Part shown: piece by piece, positions 49,776 through 56,689 of the stretch
Numbering within the stretch: position 1 is the stretch's first letter
Layout: each line of letters begins with the position of its first letter
Source of the DNA: a virus
Length of the DNA: 64,000 bases
IMG/VR virus record: IMGVR_UViG_3300025000_000080
Location: 1-64,000 of that record
Strand: one strand, 5' to 3'
Made by a program: the position numbers and the translations under genes
Notes under the pieces: generated by a model
What the model saw: only the letters and a program-made list of their open reading frames with translations
Database searches by the model: none
Told to the model about the DNA's origin: nothing

Positions 49776-50027
49776 TTAAGCGGCAGAAGCTTCGGGAATG
49801 GCTACGTGCAGATGAGCAGCGCACTTGCTGCACACATCTCCGGCCCACCAGCAAGGACTGAATCCGGCCGGCGCGTGGTCGAACGCGACACGGATATGCC
49901 GCTCCGTCTCCACGGGACTGATGTTCAACCCGGAGCAGAACTCTCTCATCTCCTCCCGGGTGTCAAACTCCATGGTGCACGGATCGTCATCCGTGCACCC
50001 GCAATGTTTACAGCAAACGTGTCCCAT
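49776..50027 (-). CDS. Small zinc-binding protein
   Basis: The 83-residue product starts MGHVCCKHCGCTDDDPC behind AAGGAGG. It ends with FSPCWWAGDVCSKCAAHLHV. This Cys pattern (CxxCGC..PC and PCWW..CxxC) is common to small phage proteins of unknown role. It is the second gene of a short unit repressed through the operator at 50322. Confidence 0.65.
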   Translation of the reverse strand: MGHVCCKHCGCTDDDPCTMEFDTREEMREFCSGLNISPVETERHIRVAFDHAPAGFSPCWWAGDVCSKCAAHLHVAIPEASAA

Positions 50028-50029
50028 GT

Positions 50030-50284
50030 TCAATCCTCCTTGATTACTTCGGCATCCAACAGTCGTCGCAGCAGCACAACACATCTGTATTTATCGTTGC
50101 CCGGTGGCACGTCGAGTAACACACCGAGACTGGTTTTCAACTCGCCGCGCAGCCAGTCAATGAAGTCCCCGAGAGGCATTGTCGGGAGGTCCGACCGCGT
50201 GAACATCGTGTCACGCATCTGGGACACGATGTCGATAGGGGAGCCTTGAAAGGAAACACCGTCAGCAAATAAAATCTGCATTTG
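50030..50284 (-). CDS. Small protein opposite the repressor (Cro-like position)
   Basis: The 84-residue product (MQILFADGVSFQGSPIDIVSQMRDTMF) starts at ATG 50284 with AGGCGACAA upstream. No HTH is obvious; the core is DFIDWLRGELKTSLGVLLDV. It holds the place of a Cro/early lytic gene, divergent from the repressor. It is followed by the zinc protein. Confidence 0.6.
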   Translation of the reverse strand, partial: QMQILFADGVSFQGSPIDIVSQMRDTMFTRSDLPTMPLGDFIDWLRGELKTSLGVLLDVPPGNDKYRCVVLLRRLLDAEVIKED

Positions 50285-50321
50285 TCGCCTACTGGGAAAG
50301 CTGCTATACTGCTGTAAACGA

Positions 50322-50335
50322 TTTACTATAGTAAA
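50322..50335. promoter_or_regulatory. Palindromic operator between repressor and divergent gene
   Basis: TTTACTATAGTAAA is a perfect 14-bp palindrome. It lies just downstream of the start of the minus-strand promoter (50355-50383), so bound repressor would block it. A close copy occurs at 51939-51952. Confidence 0.65.
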
Positions 50336-50354
50336 CAAGCAAGCTGTTGAGTTC

Positions 50355-50383
50355 ACTCTAGTCGCAGCGGACAACCCTGTCAA
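50355..50383 (-). promoter_or_regulatory. Minus-strand early promoter opposite the repressor
   Basis: TTGACA (50378-50383, minus strand), a 17-nt spacer and TAGAGT (50355-50360). It drives the genes at 50284 and 50027. The operator at 50322-50335 falls in the initial transcribed region. Confidence 0.65.
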
Positions 50384-50401
50384 TGTATTTTTGAGGGCGG
50401 C

Positions 50402-51148
50402 ATGAAGTTTAAGGAAGTTCTGGCGCAACTACTTAAAGAGAAAGGGCTTTCGTCGCGTGATCTCGCCAGGTCAGTGCATATCAGCCCATCTGCACTGACG
50501 AAATATTCCCAAGGGGCAACTCCGGGACTGGATGTCGCACTCAGGATTGCCGATGCGTTGGATGTGTCACTAGACTACCTGACAACGGGAGTCGAGCCAA
50601 GGAAGAAATGCCCGGATGTTGATCATCACGCAATTATCGAGGAATTCGGTCTTGGCGAACTGGCACTACTCGCGAGTCTGGGCACGCAGGCTCCTATCTG
50701 GCAGATTACCAAGGTGCTGCTCGAGTACATTCCCCGGGCGGTCACTTTTGACGAACTACGAGCGGCACTTCCGGCGCTGAGCGAGCAGACCTTACATGCC
50801 GCACTACTGGCCATGCGGATCAAGTCCGTCGTGGTCGAGTCGAATGGTGGCTACCGCCTGGGTGACAACGTCCCCGAGTACGAAGCTCGACAGTTGGGCG
50901 ACATCGGCCAGCATGTCAAGGTGGCGCTCGATGCCTTGTTTGGCCATGTAATCCCAGCTATTGAACGCCAGGACAGCACCGGGCACCTGTTGACGATGAC
51001 AGCAGAGGTCCCCGACGATGTAGGGCGCGATCTGATTCATCGGCTTCGCGTTGAGACCCGACGTTACAGCAAGGCAGCAATGGCTAACCATGGCAACACA
51101 ACCGTGTCGGTTGTGTTAGGACTTGCAGTAGACAAGAAAAGCGACTAG
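50402..51148 (+). CDS. CI-type repressor (XRE HTH)
   Basis: The 248-residue product has an XRE helix-turn-helix at residues 1-62 (FKEVLAQLLKEKGLSSRDLARSVHISPSALTKYSQG, then ALRIADALDVSLDYLTTG). The C-terminal region (about 80-248) has no LexA-type cleavage site that I can see, so induction may use another signal. It should maintain lysogeny by binding the palindrome upstream. Start has GAGGGCGGC. Confidence 0.85.
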   Translation: MKFKEVLAQLLKEKGLSSRDLARSVHISPSALTKYSQGATPGLDVALRIADALDVSLDYLTTGVEPRKKCPDVDHHAIIEEFGLGELALLASLGTQAPIWQITKVLLEYIPRAVTFDELRAALPALSEQTLHAALLAMRIKSVVVESNGGYRLGDNVPEYEARQLGDIGQHVKVALDALFGHVIPAIERQDSTGHLLTMTAEVPDDVGRDLIHRLRVETRRYSKAAMANHGNTTVSVVLGLAVDKKSD

Positions 51149-51218
51149 TATCTCCACTGCGGAGCTGGGCGAGTATTGCTGAGTGGGGCTGTATAAAACC
51201 CCAACTACCGAGGTCGTA

Positions 51219-51440
51219 ATGAAAAGAATCGCTGTGTCCGTAATTCTGGCAGGATGTTTGGTTTCTCAGGAGGCTTATGCTGGTGGCATGATCATTGAGT
51301 CGATCAAGGCCGCCATTCAGCAGCACTGGCAGATGCAGAAGGGTAAGGGAGAGAAGGTTCAGAAGCAGATCCAGCCACCACAAACGCTACTAGAACAGAT
51401 CGTCGATGCGCTGATGGAGAAGACCCCTCACAAGAAGTAG
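51219..51440 (+). CDS. Small exported protein next to the repressor
   Basis: The 73-residue product begins with a signal peptide (MKRIAVSVILAGCLVSQEAYAGG), with a possible cleavage after AYA. The mature part is short, Gln/Lys-rich and helical (IIESIKAAIQQHWQMQKGKG). It follows the repressor on the same strand and is probably expressed in lysogens, as exclusion or conversion genes are. The role is inferred from position. Confidence 0.6.
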   Translation: MKRIAVSVILAGCLVSQEAYAGGMIIESIKAAIQQHWQMQKGKGEKVQKQIQPPQTLLEQIVDALMEKTPHKK

Positions 51441-51444
51441 GCGC

Positions 51445-51831
51445 TCACCACACTCCGGTGGCTGTTGCGATGGCAATCACAGCAGCCACCGCTGATACAG
51501 CACCAAGGACAGTGGCAAGAACCGTCCTGGGGAGGCGCCTCACCGGGGGAACTGTACGCCCAGGAAGTGGGTTGGGAGTGCCGCGCATGGGGAGTGGGGG
51601 CGGCGGGCACAGCGCTGGTAGACAGTTGTACCGGTTGAACGTCGGTTCCAACTTCACGACGCTCGCATGTTCCTCGATTATAACGAAATCCGGCGAGTGT
51701 TTCGACTGGATGGCCACTTCGGCGCGGCCCTGAGTCCCATACCTGAGTTGAGCGTACTTATCAGCCCGTTCCTTGGAGCCGAAATCCAACGAGCGAACGT
51801 ACATCGTGTCGCGATAGAGATCAAACCGCAT
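51445..51831 (-). CDS. Membrane-anchored protein
   Basis: The 128-residue product (ATG 51831, GGAGG upstream) has a soluble N-terminus (MRFDLYRDTMYVRSLDFGSKERADKYAQLRY), a Pro-rich linker (CPPPPLPMRGTPNPLPGRTVPP) and a C-terminal membrane helix (TVLATVLGAVSAVAAVIAIAT). A tail-anchored protein of the lysogen or early phase is likely. Confidence 0.6.
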   Translation of the reverse strand: MRFDLYRDTMYVRSLDFGSKERADKYAQLRYGTQGRAEVAIQSKHSPDFVIIEEHASVVKLEPTFNRYNCLPALCPPPPLPMRGTPNPLPGRTVPPVRRLPRTVLATVLGAVSAVAAVIAIATATGVW

Positions 51832-51894
51832 AAGCACCTCCACGTCTGCTTCGATCTCCGTAGCCGCCCGGACAGCCCGGCCACCACATGATCA

Positions 51895-51936
51895 ACTATG
51901 CGCGGGAGATGCACGACAGTCAAATACTATTTTAAT
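51895..51936 (-). promoter_or_regulatory. Promoter of the membrane-anchored protein
   Basis: On the minus strand ATTAAAATAGTATTTGACT (51918-51936) ends in the -35. A 17-nt spacer and CATAGT (51895-51900) follow. It belongs to the recurrent class and lies beside a repressor-like site. Confidence 0.6.
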
Positions 51937-51938
51937 CA

Positions 51939-51952
51939 TTCACTAAAGTAAA
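51939..51952. promoter_or_regulatory. Second repressor-like site
   Basis: TTCACTAAAGTAAA matches 12 of 14 bases of the palindrome TTTACTATAGTAAA at 50322. It directly abuts the promoter box at 51918-51936, where bound repressor could activate or repress. Confidence 0.5.
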
Positions 51953-51997
51953 CAGAAGGGCAGGTATGTTGGCGAGGTTGTGAACGGTATTCTGTTG

Positions 51998-52387
51998 CTA
52001 CTCCTGCCCCCATCTTGGCGGGGCGACCTGACCTCGAGCGGGTTGGGAGAGCATACCCAGATAGACGGCCCGCTTCACGACATTGCCAACCTGGCCTGAT
52101 TTGATGCCTAAAGCGTCCGCTACCTCCGATATCGTGAGAACAGCATTGCGCTCGATTACGTATGCTACCACTCTGCCACGGGTGGGACTGTCGGTTCCAG
52201 ATCGTTTCGAGATCTTGCGAACAGCACCAGTCTCGGCAATGGGCTGTCCGAGGTAAACCTCTCGAGCACTACGCAACAAGTTGGCCTTTTTAATGAGTTC
52301 TTGCCCCTCCTTGATTATCTCCTCTGCTTTTTTTCGCAACTCTTGTTCATCTGCTTCCAACTGTTCGACTACCTTGTCCTTTTGCAC
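51998..52387 (-). CDS. Winged-helix regulator with N-terminal coiled coil
   Basis: The 129-residue product (GTG 52387, AAGGAGG upstream) has an N-terminal coiled coil (MQKDKVVEQLEADEQELRKKAEEIIKEGQEL). A C-terminal winged-helix-like part follows (RGRVVAYVIERNAVLTISEVADALGIKSGQVGNVVKRAVYLGML, about 68-115). It probably binds the palindrome over its own promoter and regulates early genes. Confidence 0.65.
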   Translation of the reverse strand: MQKDKVVEQLEADEQELRKKAEEIIKEGQELIKKANLLRSAREVYLGQPIAETGAVRKISKRSGTDSPTRGRVVAYVIERNAVLTISEVADALGIKSGQVGNVVKRAVYLGMLSQPARGQVAPPRWGQE

Positions 52388-52415
52388 GATTGACCTCCTT
52401 GTGTGGATTGGGGCC

Positions 52416-52445
52416 AGTATATGCCCGCAGTTTTGATATTATCAA
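52416..52445 (-). promoter_or_regulatory. Promoter and palindrome of the winged-helix gene
   Basis: TTGATA (52440-52445, minus strand), an 18-nt spacer and TATACT (52416-52421). The -35 lies inside a 13-bp perfect palindrome with a single central base, TTGATA-A-TATCAA (52433-52445, read on the minus strand), a likely autoregulatory operator. Confidence 0.6.
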
Positions 52446-52572
52446 GGATTATTTAATGTATCGGCATCTGGATCGGCGGCAGCGGCTATGGAAGATGAAC
52501 AGCGGAAAAGAGCAGGAGCAGCAAAATCGCAAGAAAAGACGAATCGATCAGAATCTGACGCTCCGTCCGGTG

Positions 52573-52887
52573 TCACACCCACTGGGCGAAGTGGAGATTG
52601 AGCCGGGCTCGCCCCGGCGTGCGCCACTCCGGTAACTCGGTTCTACCATTCCGGACGTATCTGGTGAACCGAAGACTACGGAGTGGCCGGGCTCGCCCCG
52701 GCACGGCTGGACAGTCATAATTCGGTGGCTCCCAGATCGCCAGCTCCGGGAACGCGCCCTCGAGCGCTAGAATGCCCGCCATTACGCCGCGGGTCTGGCG
52801 GGTCCACTCTCGTGCGACGGGCTCCTGGTGTGACAGGAATACGGCGACACTGACGAGTGCGACCATCAGGATGAGGAGGAAAAGCAT
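52573..52887 (-). CDS. Small membrane-anchored or exported protein
   Basis: The 104-residue product begins MLFLLILMVALVSVAVFLSH, a signal anchor, behind GGGGAGTCA. The rest is Arg/Pro-rich and contains PGRAR twice (PGRARPLRSLRF and PGRARLNL). It lies between two DNA-binding genes on the same strand. Function is unknown. Confidence 0.6.
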   Translation of the reverse strand: MLFLLILMVALVSVAVFLSHQEPVAREWTRQTRGVMAGILALEGAFPELAIWEPPNYDCPAVPGRARPLRSLRFTRYVRNGRTELPEWRTPGRARLNLHFAQWV

Positions 52888-52975
52888 TGACTCCCCGTTG
52901 TTTGGGTTATGGTCCCGGTCACCCGGTACAAGACAGAGCGTATCACACGTAACACTAAAATACTACTTAAAAGTA

Positions 52976-53380
52976 TCAACGGTGCTTGATAGTCTTGCGC
53001 TGTGGACGCGCAGCGGGTTTGGCTGCCGCTGGAATGTCAACCCGGCCATTGGACGCTATCCACTCGCCAAACGCCTTTTTTGAGATGAGGATTCGATTCC
53101 CCACCTTACTGAAAACACGGTTGAATCCGTTGTGCTCAGCGTTGAACACCCACCATCGAAGTTGACTTTCCTTTTCGGGCCATGGCATGCGCTGGCACCA
53201 TTCCTTCAGCGGAATCCAGTCGTCAAGGCCATTCTCCGTCTGAATGATAGGAGGCTGACGAGCGCCCTGCGAGCGCTGTACCTGCTCCAACTGCGCCTGA
53301 AGTTGAGGCGCCATCACCGCTAATTGCCCCAGTAGATCTATCAATTCGCCTATCGTCAGGTCACGCACGTTCATATTCAC
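52976..53380 (-). CDS. Putative excisionase / MerR-like DNA-binding protein
   Basis: The 134-residue product has an N-terminal helical part (TIGELIDLLGQLAVMAPQLQAQLEQVQ) and a central HTH-like segment of the excisionase type (DWIPLKEWCQRMPWPEKESQLRWWVFNAEHNG, about 54-85). NRILISKKAFGEWI follows, then a basic tail. Its place beside attP and divergent to the integrase suggests a directionality factor. Confidence 0.55.
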   Translation of the reverse strand: MNMNVRDLTIGELIDLLGQLAVMAPQLQAQLEQVQRSQGARQPPIIQTENGLDDWIPLKEWCQRMPWPEKESQLRWWVFNAEHNGFNRVFSKVGNRILISKKAFGEWIASNGRVDIPAAAKPAARPQRKTIKHR

Positions 53381-53400
53381 TCCAGCAAGGCACTGCTAGG

Positions 53401-53429
53401 AGTATGGACGAGGCGCAACCGGTCGTCAA
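53401..53429 (-). promoter_or_regulatory. Promoter of the putative excisionase
   Basis: TTGACG (53424-53429, minus strand), a 17-nt spacer and CATACT (53401-53406). An AT-rich stretch (AAGTAAAAGAGTATTTTAAAA) lies just upstream of the -35. The match is moderate. Confidence 0.5.
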
Positions 53430-53734
53430 GGACTTTTAAAATACTCTTTTACTTTTAAGCAGAGAATTATCTACCAACTGGGTGGAGATATTCGAGATAG
53501 CGAAATCTAATGGACAGCCAGATACCACTATGGCATGATCAAACGCAGTAGCCATTTCCTGCAGACGCTGCCGCTCATGCCGCTCTAGCACCAACAATAC
53601 TCGCCCGCACCCGTAGCATTTCCCGTAGCAGTGACACCTGATTCGGGACAGTAATCAGTAGCAATACGCTAACGCGACTCACTTGTAAGCCTGCGAAAGA
53701 TCGAAACAAGTGCTGTAATAGTCCAGTGTGCTTT

Positions 53735-53781
53735 CCCGATTCGTAATCAGCAGGTCGCCGGTTCGAATCCGGCCTTCGGCT
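53735..53781 (+). other. attP core identical in form to a tRNA 3' half
   Basis: The core reads from an anticodon loop TTCGTAA through GCAGGTCG and a canonical T arm GCCGGTTCGAATCCGGC to the 3' side. No 5' half of a tRNA precedes it. Integration at this core would restore the 3' end of the host gene, most likely tRNA-Thr(CGT). Confidence 0.8.
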
Positions 53782-53795
53782 TTCAACGAAATCAA

Positions 53796-53828
53796 GGGGT
53801 TGTGCCTGACTGGTGCAGCCCCTTTTTT
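53796..53828 (+). terminator. Terminator after the attP core
   Basis: GGGGTTGTGCC pairs with GGTGCAGCCCC (with wobbles) around a 5-nt loop, followed by six T. It probably serves the host tRNA gene after integration and insulates the integrase. Confidence 0.75.
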
Positions 53829-53871
53829 CGTTCCGGTCGCGAATCCGTAGCAGTCGCATCGGGAGGTATCC

Positions 53872-54972
53872 ATGGGCACTACCAAGCAGGGTAAGCGACT
53901 CCCACCGGGGATAATCGAGCGAGTCTACCCTACCGGACGGAAGGTCTACCGGGTCGAAGTCCGGATCAAGGGGTATGCACCCCAGGTGAAAACCTTCGAC
54001 CGCCTCCAGGACGCTAAATACTGGCAGGACACGACCAAGGCGGTCATTAGAGAAGAGAGGCTCAGACCCGATGTTGTGGCCCAGAGTCGCACCGTGGCAG
54101 ACCTGATCGACCGGTATATAGACGAGGTGCTTCCCAATAGGCCGAAGAGCGCCCGGGACACTGAGCGAGAGCTCTTCTGGTGGAAGGCGCAACTGGGAGA
54201 TGTAGCGTTGCCAGATGTCGCTGCCACCATGCTTACCCAGGCTCGAGACGATCTTGCACGAGGACTGACTCCCCGCGGTCAGGTCCGGACACCTGCCACG
54301 GTCAACCGGTACCTGGCTGCACTCAGTACCGCGTTCACCGCTGCAGTCAAGGACTGGGGATGGATGGATGCCAACCCGATGGTCAAGGTCCGAAAGCAGC
54401 GTGAACCTCGAGGCCGAACCCGGTTTTTGACCGACTCCGAGCGGGCACAGTTACTCGAGGCGGCGAAGCGTCAGAACCCGGCTATGTACCCGGTAGCAGT
54501 CCTGCTCATCTACACCGGTTGCCGGCTGTCCGAGATCATGGGCCTGCGCTGGGAACAGGTGGATATCGAGCACCGTCACCTGGTACTGCGCGAGGGGACG
54601 ACTAAGAACAGCGAACCTCGCTACGTCCCCCTAGCTGCACCTGCGCTGGGCGCAATCCGAGACTGGACGAACCATCACCGGCTACTCGGTGTGGATCTGC
54701 TCTTCCCTAGTACGATCGACACCTGTAAACCCCTGGACCTAAAGCGAGCTTGGGACGCATGCATCCGCGAGACTGGGTTACAGGGCGTCACCCGGCACAC
54801 GCTCAGACACACAGCCGCCAGCTACCTGATCATGTCCGGCGCCAGCCTCGCCGACGTGGCTGCTATTCTGGGTCACAAGTCCCTCCAGATGACCATGCGC
54901 TACTCCCATCTGTTAAACGCGCACAAGCAGGAGATCGTGGACCGCATGGCTGAGAAGTTCCCCTCCAAGTAA
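53872..54972 (+). CDS. int: Tyrosine-type integrase
   Basis: The 366-residue product has an N-terminal arm-binding region (LPPGIIERVYPTGRKVYRVEVRIKG), a core-binding domain (about 60-165) and the catalytic domain. R is in YTGCRLSEIMGLRW (about 207-220). The HxxR box is in VTRHTLRHTAASYLIMSGASLADVAAILGHKS (about 305-336), and Y is in TMRYSHL (about 340-346). It joins attP to attB in a tRNA gene. A clear GGGAGG precedes ATG. Confidence 0.95.
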   Translation: MGTTKQGKRLPPGIIERVYPTGRKVYRVEVRIKGYAPQVKTFDRLQDAKYWQDTTKAVIREERLRPDVVAQSRTVADLIDRYIDEVLPNRPKSARDTERELFWWKAQLGDVALPDVAATMLTQARDDLARGLTPRGQVRTPATVNRYLAALSTAFTAAVKDWGWMDANPMVKVRKQREPRGRTRFLTDSERAQLLEAAKRQNPAMYPVAVLLIYTGCRLSEIMGLRWEQVDIEHRHLVLREGTTKNSEPRYVPLAAPALGAIRDWTNHHRLLGVDLLFPSTIDTCKPLDLKRAWDACIRETGLQGVTRHTLRHTAASYLIMSGASLADVAAILGHKSLQMTMRYSHLLNAHKQEIVDRMAEKFPSK

Positions 54973-54979
54973 TCTCCTC

Positions 54980-55008
54980 TTGCATTACGTCCCGGCTGGT
55001 CGTATAAT
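54980..55008 (+). promoter_or_regulatory. Promoter of the small HTH gene
   Basis: TTGCAT (54980-54985), a 17-nt spacer and consensus TATAAT (55003-55008), 28 nt before the start codon. It lies between integrase and the small HTH gene. Confidence 0.75.
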
Positions 55009-55035
55009 ACAGCGTACCCTTTTGCCGAGGACAAC

Positions 55036-55284
55036 ATGAACTATCTTACTCAAGACGAGATTGCTGAGCGATATGGCCGTAGTACACGGGCGGTGCGTCG
55101 ATGGCTCAGTGACGGGTTGCTCGCCGGTGATGCACTTACCGATGAGCAGGGGTGGGTACCCGCTGACCAGGCTAAAGATCTAACCGTCCGCCGTTACCGT
55201 ATTCCCCACGATGCGGTAGACGGGTTCATCTTGCCGAAAAAGCGGAATCCGAACCCGATTCCGCCGTCTCGAAAAAAATCGTGA
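55036..55284 (+). CDS. Small helix-turn-helix protein
   Basis: The 82-residue product has an HTH typical of phage or plasmid helix-turn-helix/MerR-like proteins: LTQDEIAERYGRSTRAVRRWLSDGLLAG (4-31). A basic C-terminus follows (LPKKRNPNPIPPSRKKS). It may control the variable arm, for example through the palindromes at 55317-55337 or 56290-56337. An A/T-run palindrome follows the stop (55271-55290) and could end transcription. Confidence 0.7.
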   Translation: MNYLTQDEIAERYGRSTRAVRRWLSDGLLAGDALTDEQGWVPADQAKDLTVRRYRIPHDAVDGFILPKKRNPNPIPPSRKKS

Positions 55285-55311
55285 TTTTTTTACGAAAGTG
55301 AATTTTACCTG

Positions 55312-55340
55312 TTGACATATGTCCAGCCGGGACATATAAT
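55312..55340 (+). promoter_or_regulatory. Consensus promoter with embedded palindrome
   Basis: TTGACA (55312-55317), a 17-nt spacer and TATAAT (55335-55340) match the sigma70 consensus exactly. The spacer holds an 8-bp inverted repeat ATATGTCC (55317-55324) / GGACATAT (55330-55337), an ideal operator. Confidence 0.9.
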
Positions 55341-55374
55341 CCTAATCAGATAATCGAGGTTGGGAGGACAACTA

Positions 55375-55623
55375 ATGACAGCAGCCCAGATCAGGACAAG
55401 GCGAAATTCAGAGAAGGCCGAGCAGATCGAGCGGCAGACTCAGCGGAACACCGCCAGCAGTCGCAAGATGATGGAGGCGCTTCAAGCGTTGGATATGGAG
55501 TCGAAGTCTGATGAGTGGATGCTGGCATTCGAGCAGTACGACATCCGGGAGTTGGCCCGGGGTACTGACGCAGTGGGGCAGCCAATAAAGCCGCCCTACA
55601 AGTATCGAAATGTGAAGTTGTAG
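55375..55623 (+). CDS. Small basic helical protein
   Basis: The 82-residue product (MTAAQIRTRRNSEKAEQIERQTQRN) is a charged, mostly helical protein ending PPYKYRNVKL. It has a strong GGGAGG site and a perfect promoter, so it is probably highly expressed when its operator is free. No family is recognised. Confidence 0.6.
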   Translation: MTAAQIRTRRNSEKAEQIERQTQRNTASSRKMMEALQALDMESKSDEWMLAFEQYDIRELARGTDAVGQPIKPPYKYRNVKL

Positions 55624-55735
55624 TTTTCAGCGGGCGCCCTCAGCCCGACCCCGGCATTGTGCCGGAGTCCAACCCTGGCCCCGATACCGAGACGGTGGGG
55701 CCGAGAGCGGCGGGAAGCCGCAAGGGAGATGGGAG

Positions 55736-55951
55736 ATGGACGAGACACGGATCGAGTGGGCGGCGGTGGTGGACGCGAGTGGGGGTGTCGGTCGGTCCCT
55801 GCCCGTCCCGGTTGGCGGAACCGCAGGGGACGAACGCGATTCCGAACTCGGCAGGTACGCCACCGAGGCCGAGGCGGATGCTGCGCTCGAGGCTGCGTAT
55901 CCTGGTTGGGAGTGGCGCCGAGGGCACGTGTACGCTCACCCCGACTACTGA
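55736..55951 (+). CDS. Hypothetical small protein
   Basis: The 71-residue product (MDETRIEWAAVVDASGGVGRS, ending GHVYAHPDY) is acidic and beta/alpha mixed, with the AEADAALEAAYPGWEWRRG segment a likely helix. GGGAG precedes the ATG. A 6-bp stem (CCGGGA/TCCCGG) follows the stop within 25 nt. No family is recognised. Confidence 0.5.
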   Translation: MDETRIEWAAVVDASGGVGRSLPVPVGGTAGDERDSELGRYATEAEADAALEAAYPGWEWRRGHVYAHPDY

Positions 55952-56026
55952 CCCCGAGCCCGCCGGGAGCCTATCCCGGCTCGCTCCTCCGTGTCCCCGA
56001 TGACCGGGGGCAGAGAGGAACGACCC

Positions 56027-56064
56027 TTGACTTCCCTCTCCCCGCCGGGTATATCTCCAGAGGG
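56027..56064 (+). promoter_or_regulatory. Promoter with partial palindrome at the -10
   Basis: TTGACT (56027-56032), a 17-nt spacer and TATATC (56050-56055). The -10 runs into TATCTCC-AGAG-GGGGATA, a near-palindrome similar to the operators at 56290-56337. Confidence 0.65.
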
Positions 56065-56084
56065 GGATAACCGGAGGATACACG

Positions 56085-56285
56085 ATGAAATGGTACTCAG
56101 TTCGTGCGGCGGCCCGAGAACTCGGGTTCGCCGACAAAAACTCAATCCGCCAATTGGCGGACCGGAAACGGGCGCCGCTGCAACTGGACTATGCCCGGGA
56201 CCCAGAGGGCCAGCCCCTGGAGCCCAGGCAGCCCCTGGTTTCGGAGGCGGAGATTGCCCGGATTCGGGCGGAGCGGGCGAAGTAA
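56085..56285 (+). CDS. Small HTH-like protein
   Basis: The 66-residue product (MKWYSVRAAARELGFADKNSIRQLADRKRAPLQLDY) has a layout like a compact helix-turn-helix followed by an acidic-basic tail (EAEIARIRAERAK). GGAGGATACACG precedes ATG. It could autoregulate via the nearby palindromes. Confidence 0.55.
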   Translation: MKWYSVRAAARELGFADKNSIRQLADRKRAPLQLDYARDPEGQPLEPRQPLVSEAEIARIRAERAK

Positions 56286-56289
56286 AATA

Positions 56290-56342
56290 ATCCCCAATGG
56301 GTATCTTTTTCTGTTGACACGCATACCCGCTGGGGATATACT
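56290..56342 (+). promoter_or_regulatory. Promoter flanked by paired inverted operators
   Basis: TTGACA (56314-56319), a 17-nt spacer and TATACT (56337-56342). ATCCCCAATGGGTAT (56290-56304) and ATACCCGCTGGGGAT (56323-56337) are inverted copies (13 of 15 bases). One lies upstream of the -35 and one in the spacer, so the pair could form a repression loop. Confidence 0.75.
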
Positions 56343-56400
56343 TATATCATCAACGGTCGCAATGAGGCGGCCGGAGATTAAGACGAGAAGGAGAATAGAA

Positions 56401-56595
56401 ATGAAATCGTACCAACTCATCCAGAACACCGGCGTATACACCCCTGGCGTCCACGCCTTCGAGCCCGACGAGGAGATCCCCGCCGGCAACTGGTCGGGTG
56501 TGGTTGAGACCATCGACCAGCAGGAGGGCGAGTCCAATACCGACTTCGAGGCACGGGTGACCGCCCGCTGCCGGAAATTGGACGCTTCGCTATAG
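56401..56595 (+). CDS. Hypothetical small acidic protein
   Basis: The 64-residue product (MKSYQLIQNTGVYTPGVHAFEPDEEIP) is acidic with a C-terminal helix (NTDFEARVTARCRKLD). AAGGAG lies 8 nt upstream. It is driven by the operator-flanked promoter. No family is recognised. Confidence 0.55.
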   Translation: MKSYQLIQNTGVYTPGVHAFEPDEEIPAGNWSGVVETIDQQEGESNTDFEARVTARCRKLDASL

Positions 56596-56602
56596 CCTCC
56601 GC

Positions 56603-56645
56603 CCCTTGATCGATCGCCCGACTGCCAGACGGACGATCGGATGAA
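56603..56645 (+). repeat. 43-bp direct repeat, copy 1
   Basis: The 43 bases are identical to 57488-57530. Each copy forms an imperfect hairpin (CGATCGCCCG with CGGACGATCG) and is followed by ACAACAGCCCGG and a second small hairpin before a Shine-Dalgarno site. Confidence 0.85.
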
Positions 56646-56689
56646 CGGACGACAACAGCCCGGGAGACCGGGCACAGCAAGGAGATGAA

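Larger units (their letters stand above)
53430..53871 (+). other. attP region with CCGTAGCA arm-type repeats
   Basis: This gap of about 440 bp holds the attachment site. CCGTAGCA occurs at 53611-53618, 53623-53630 and 53845-53852, with CAGTAGCA at 53656-53663. These repeats flank the tRNA-like core on both sides, as integrase arm-type sites do. Apart from the core and a terminator, no gene is seen. Confidence 0.6.

Noticed and set aside
52390-52635. Plus-strand open frame of 81 codons
   Set aside because: It has no ribosome site, and it overlaps the promoter/palindrome of the winged-helix gene and the end of the 52573 gene.
53575-54192. Minus-strand open frame across attP and the integrase start
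   Set aside because: It overlaps the attachment core, terminator and integrase N-terminus, has no ribosome site and no recognisable domain.
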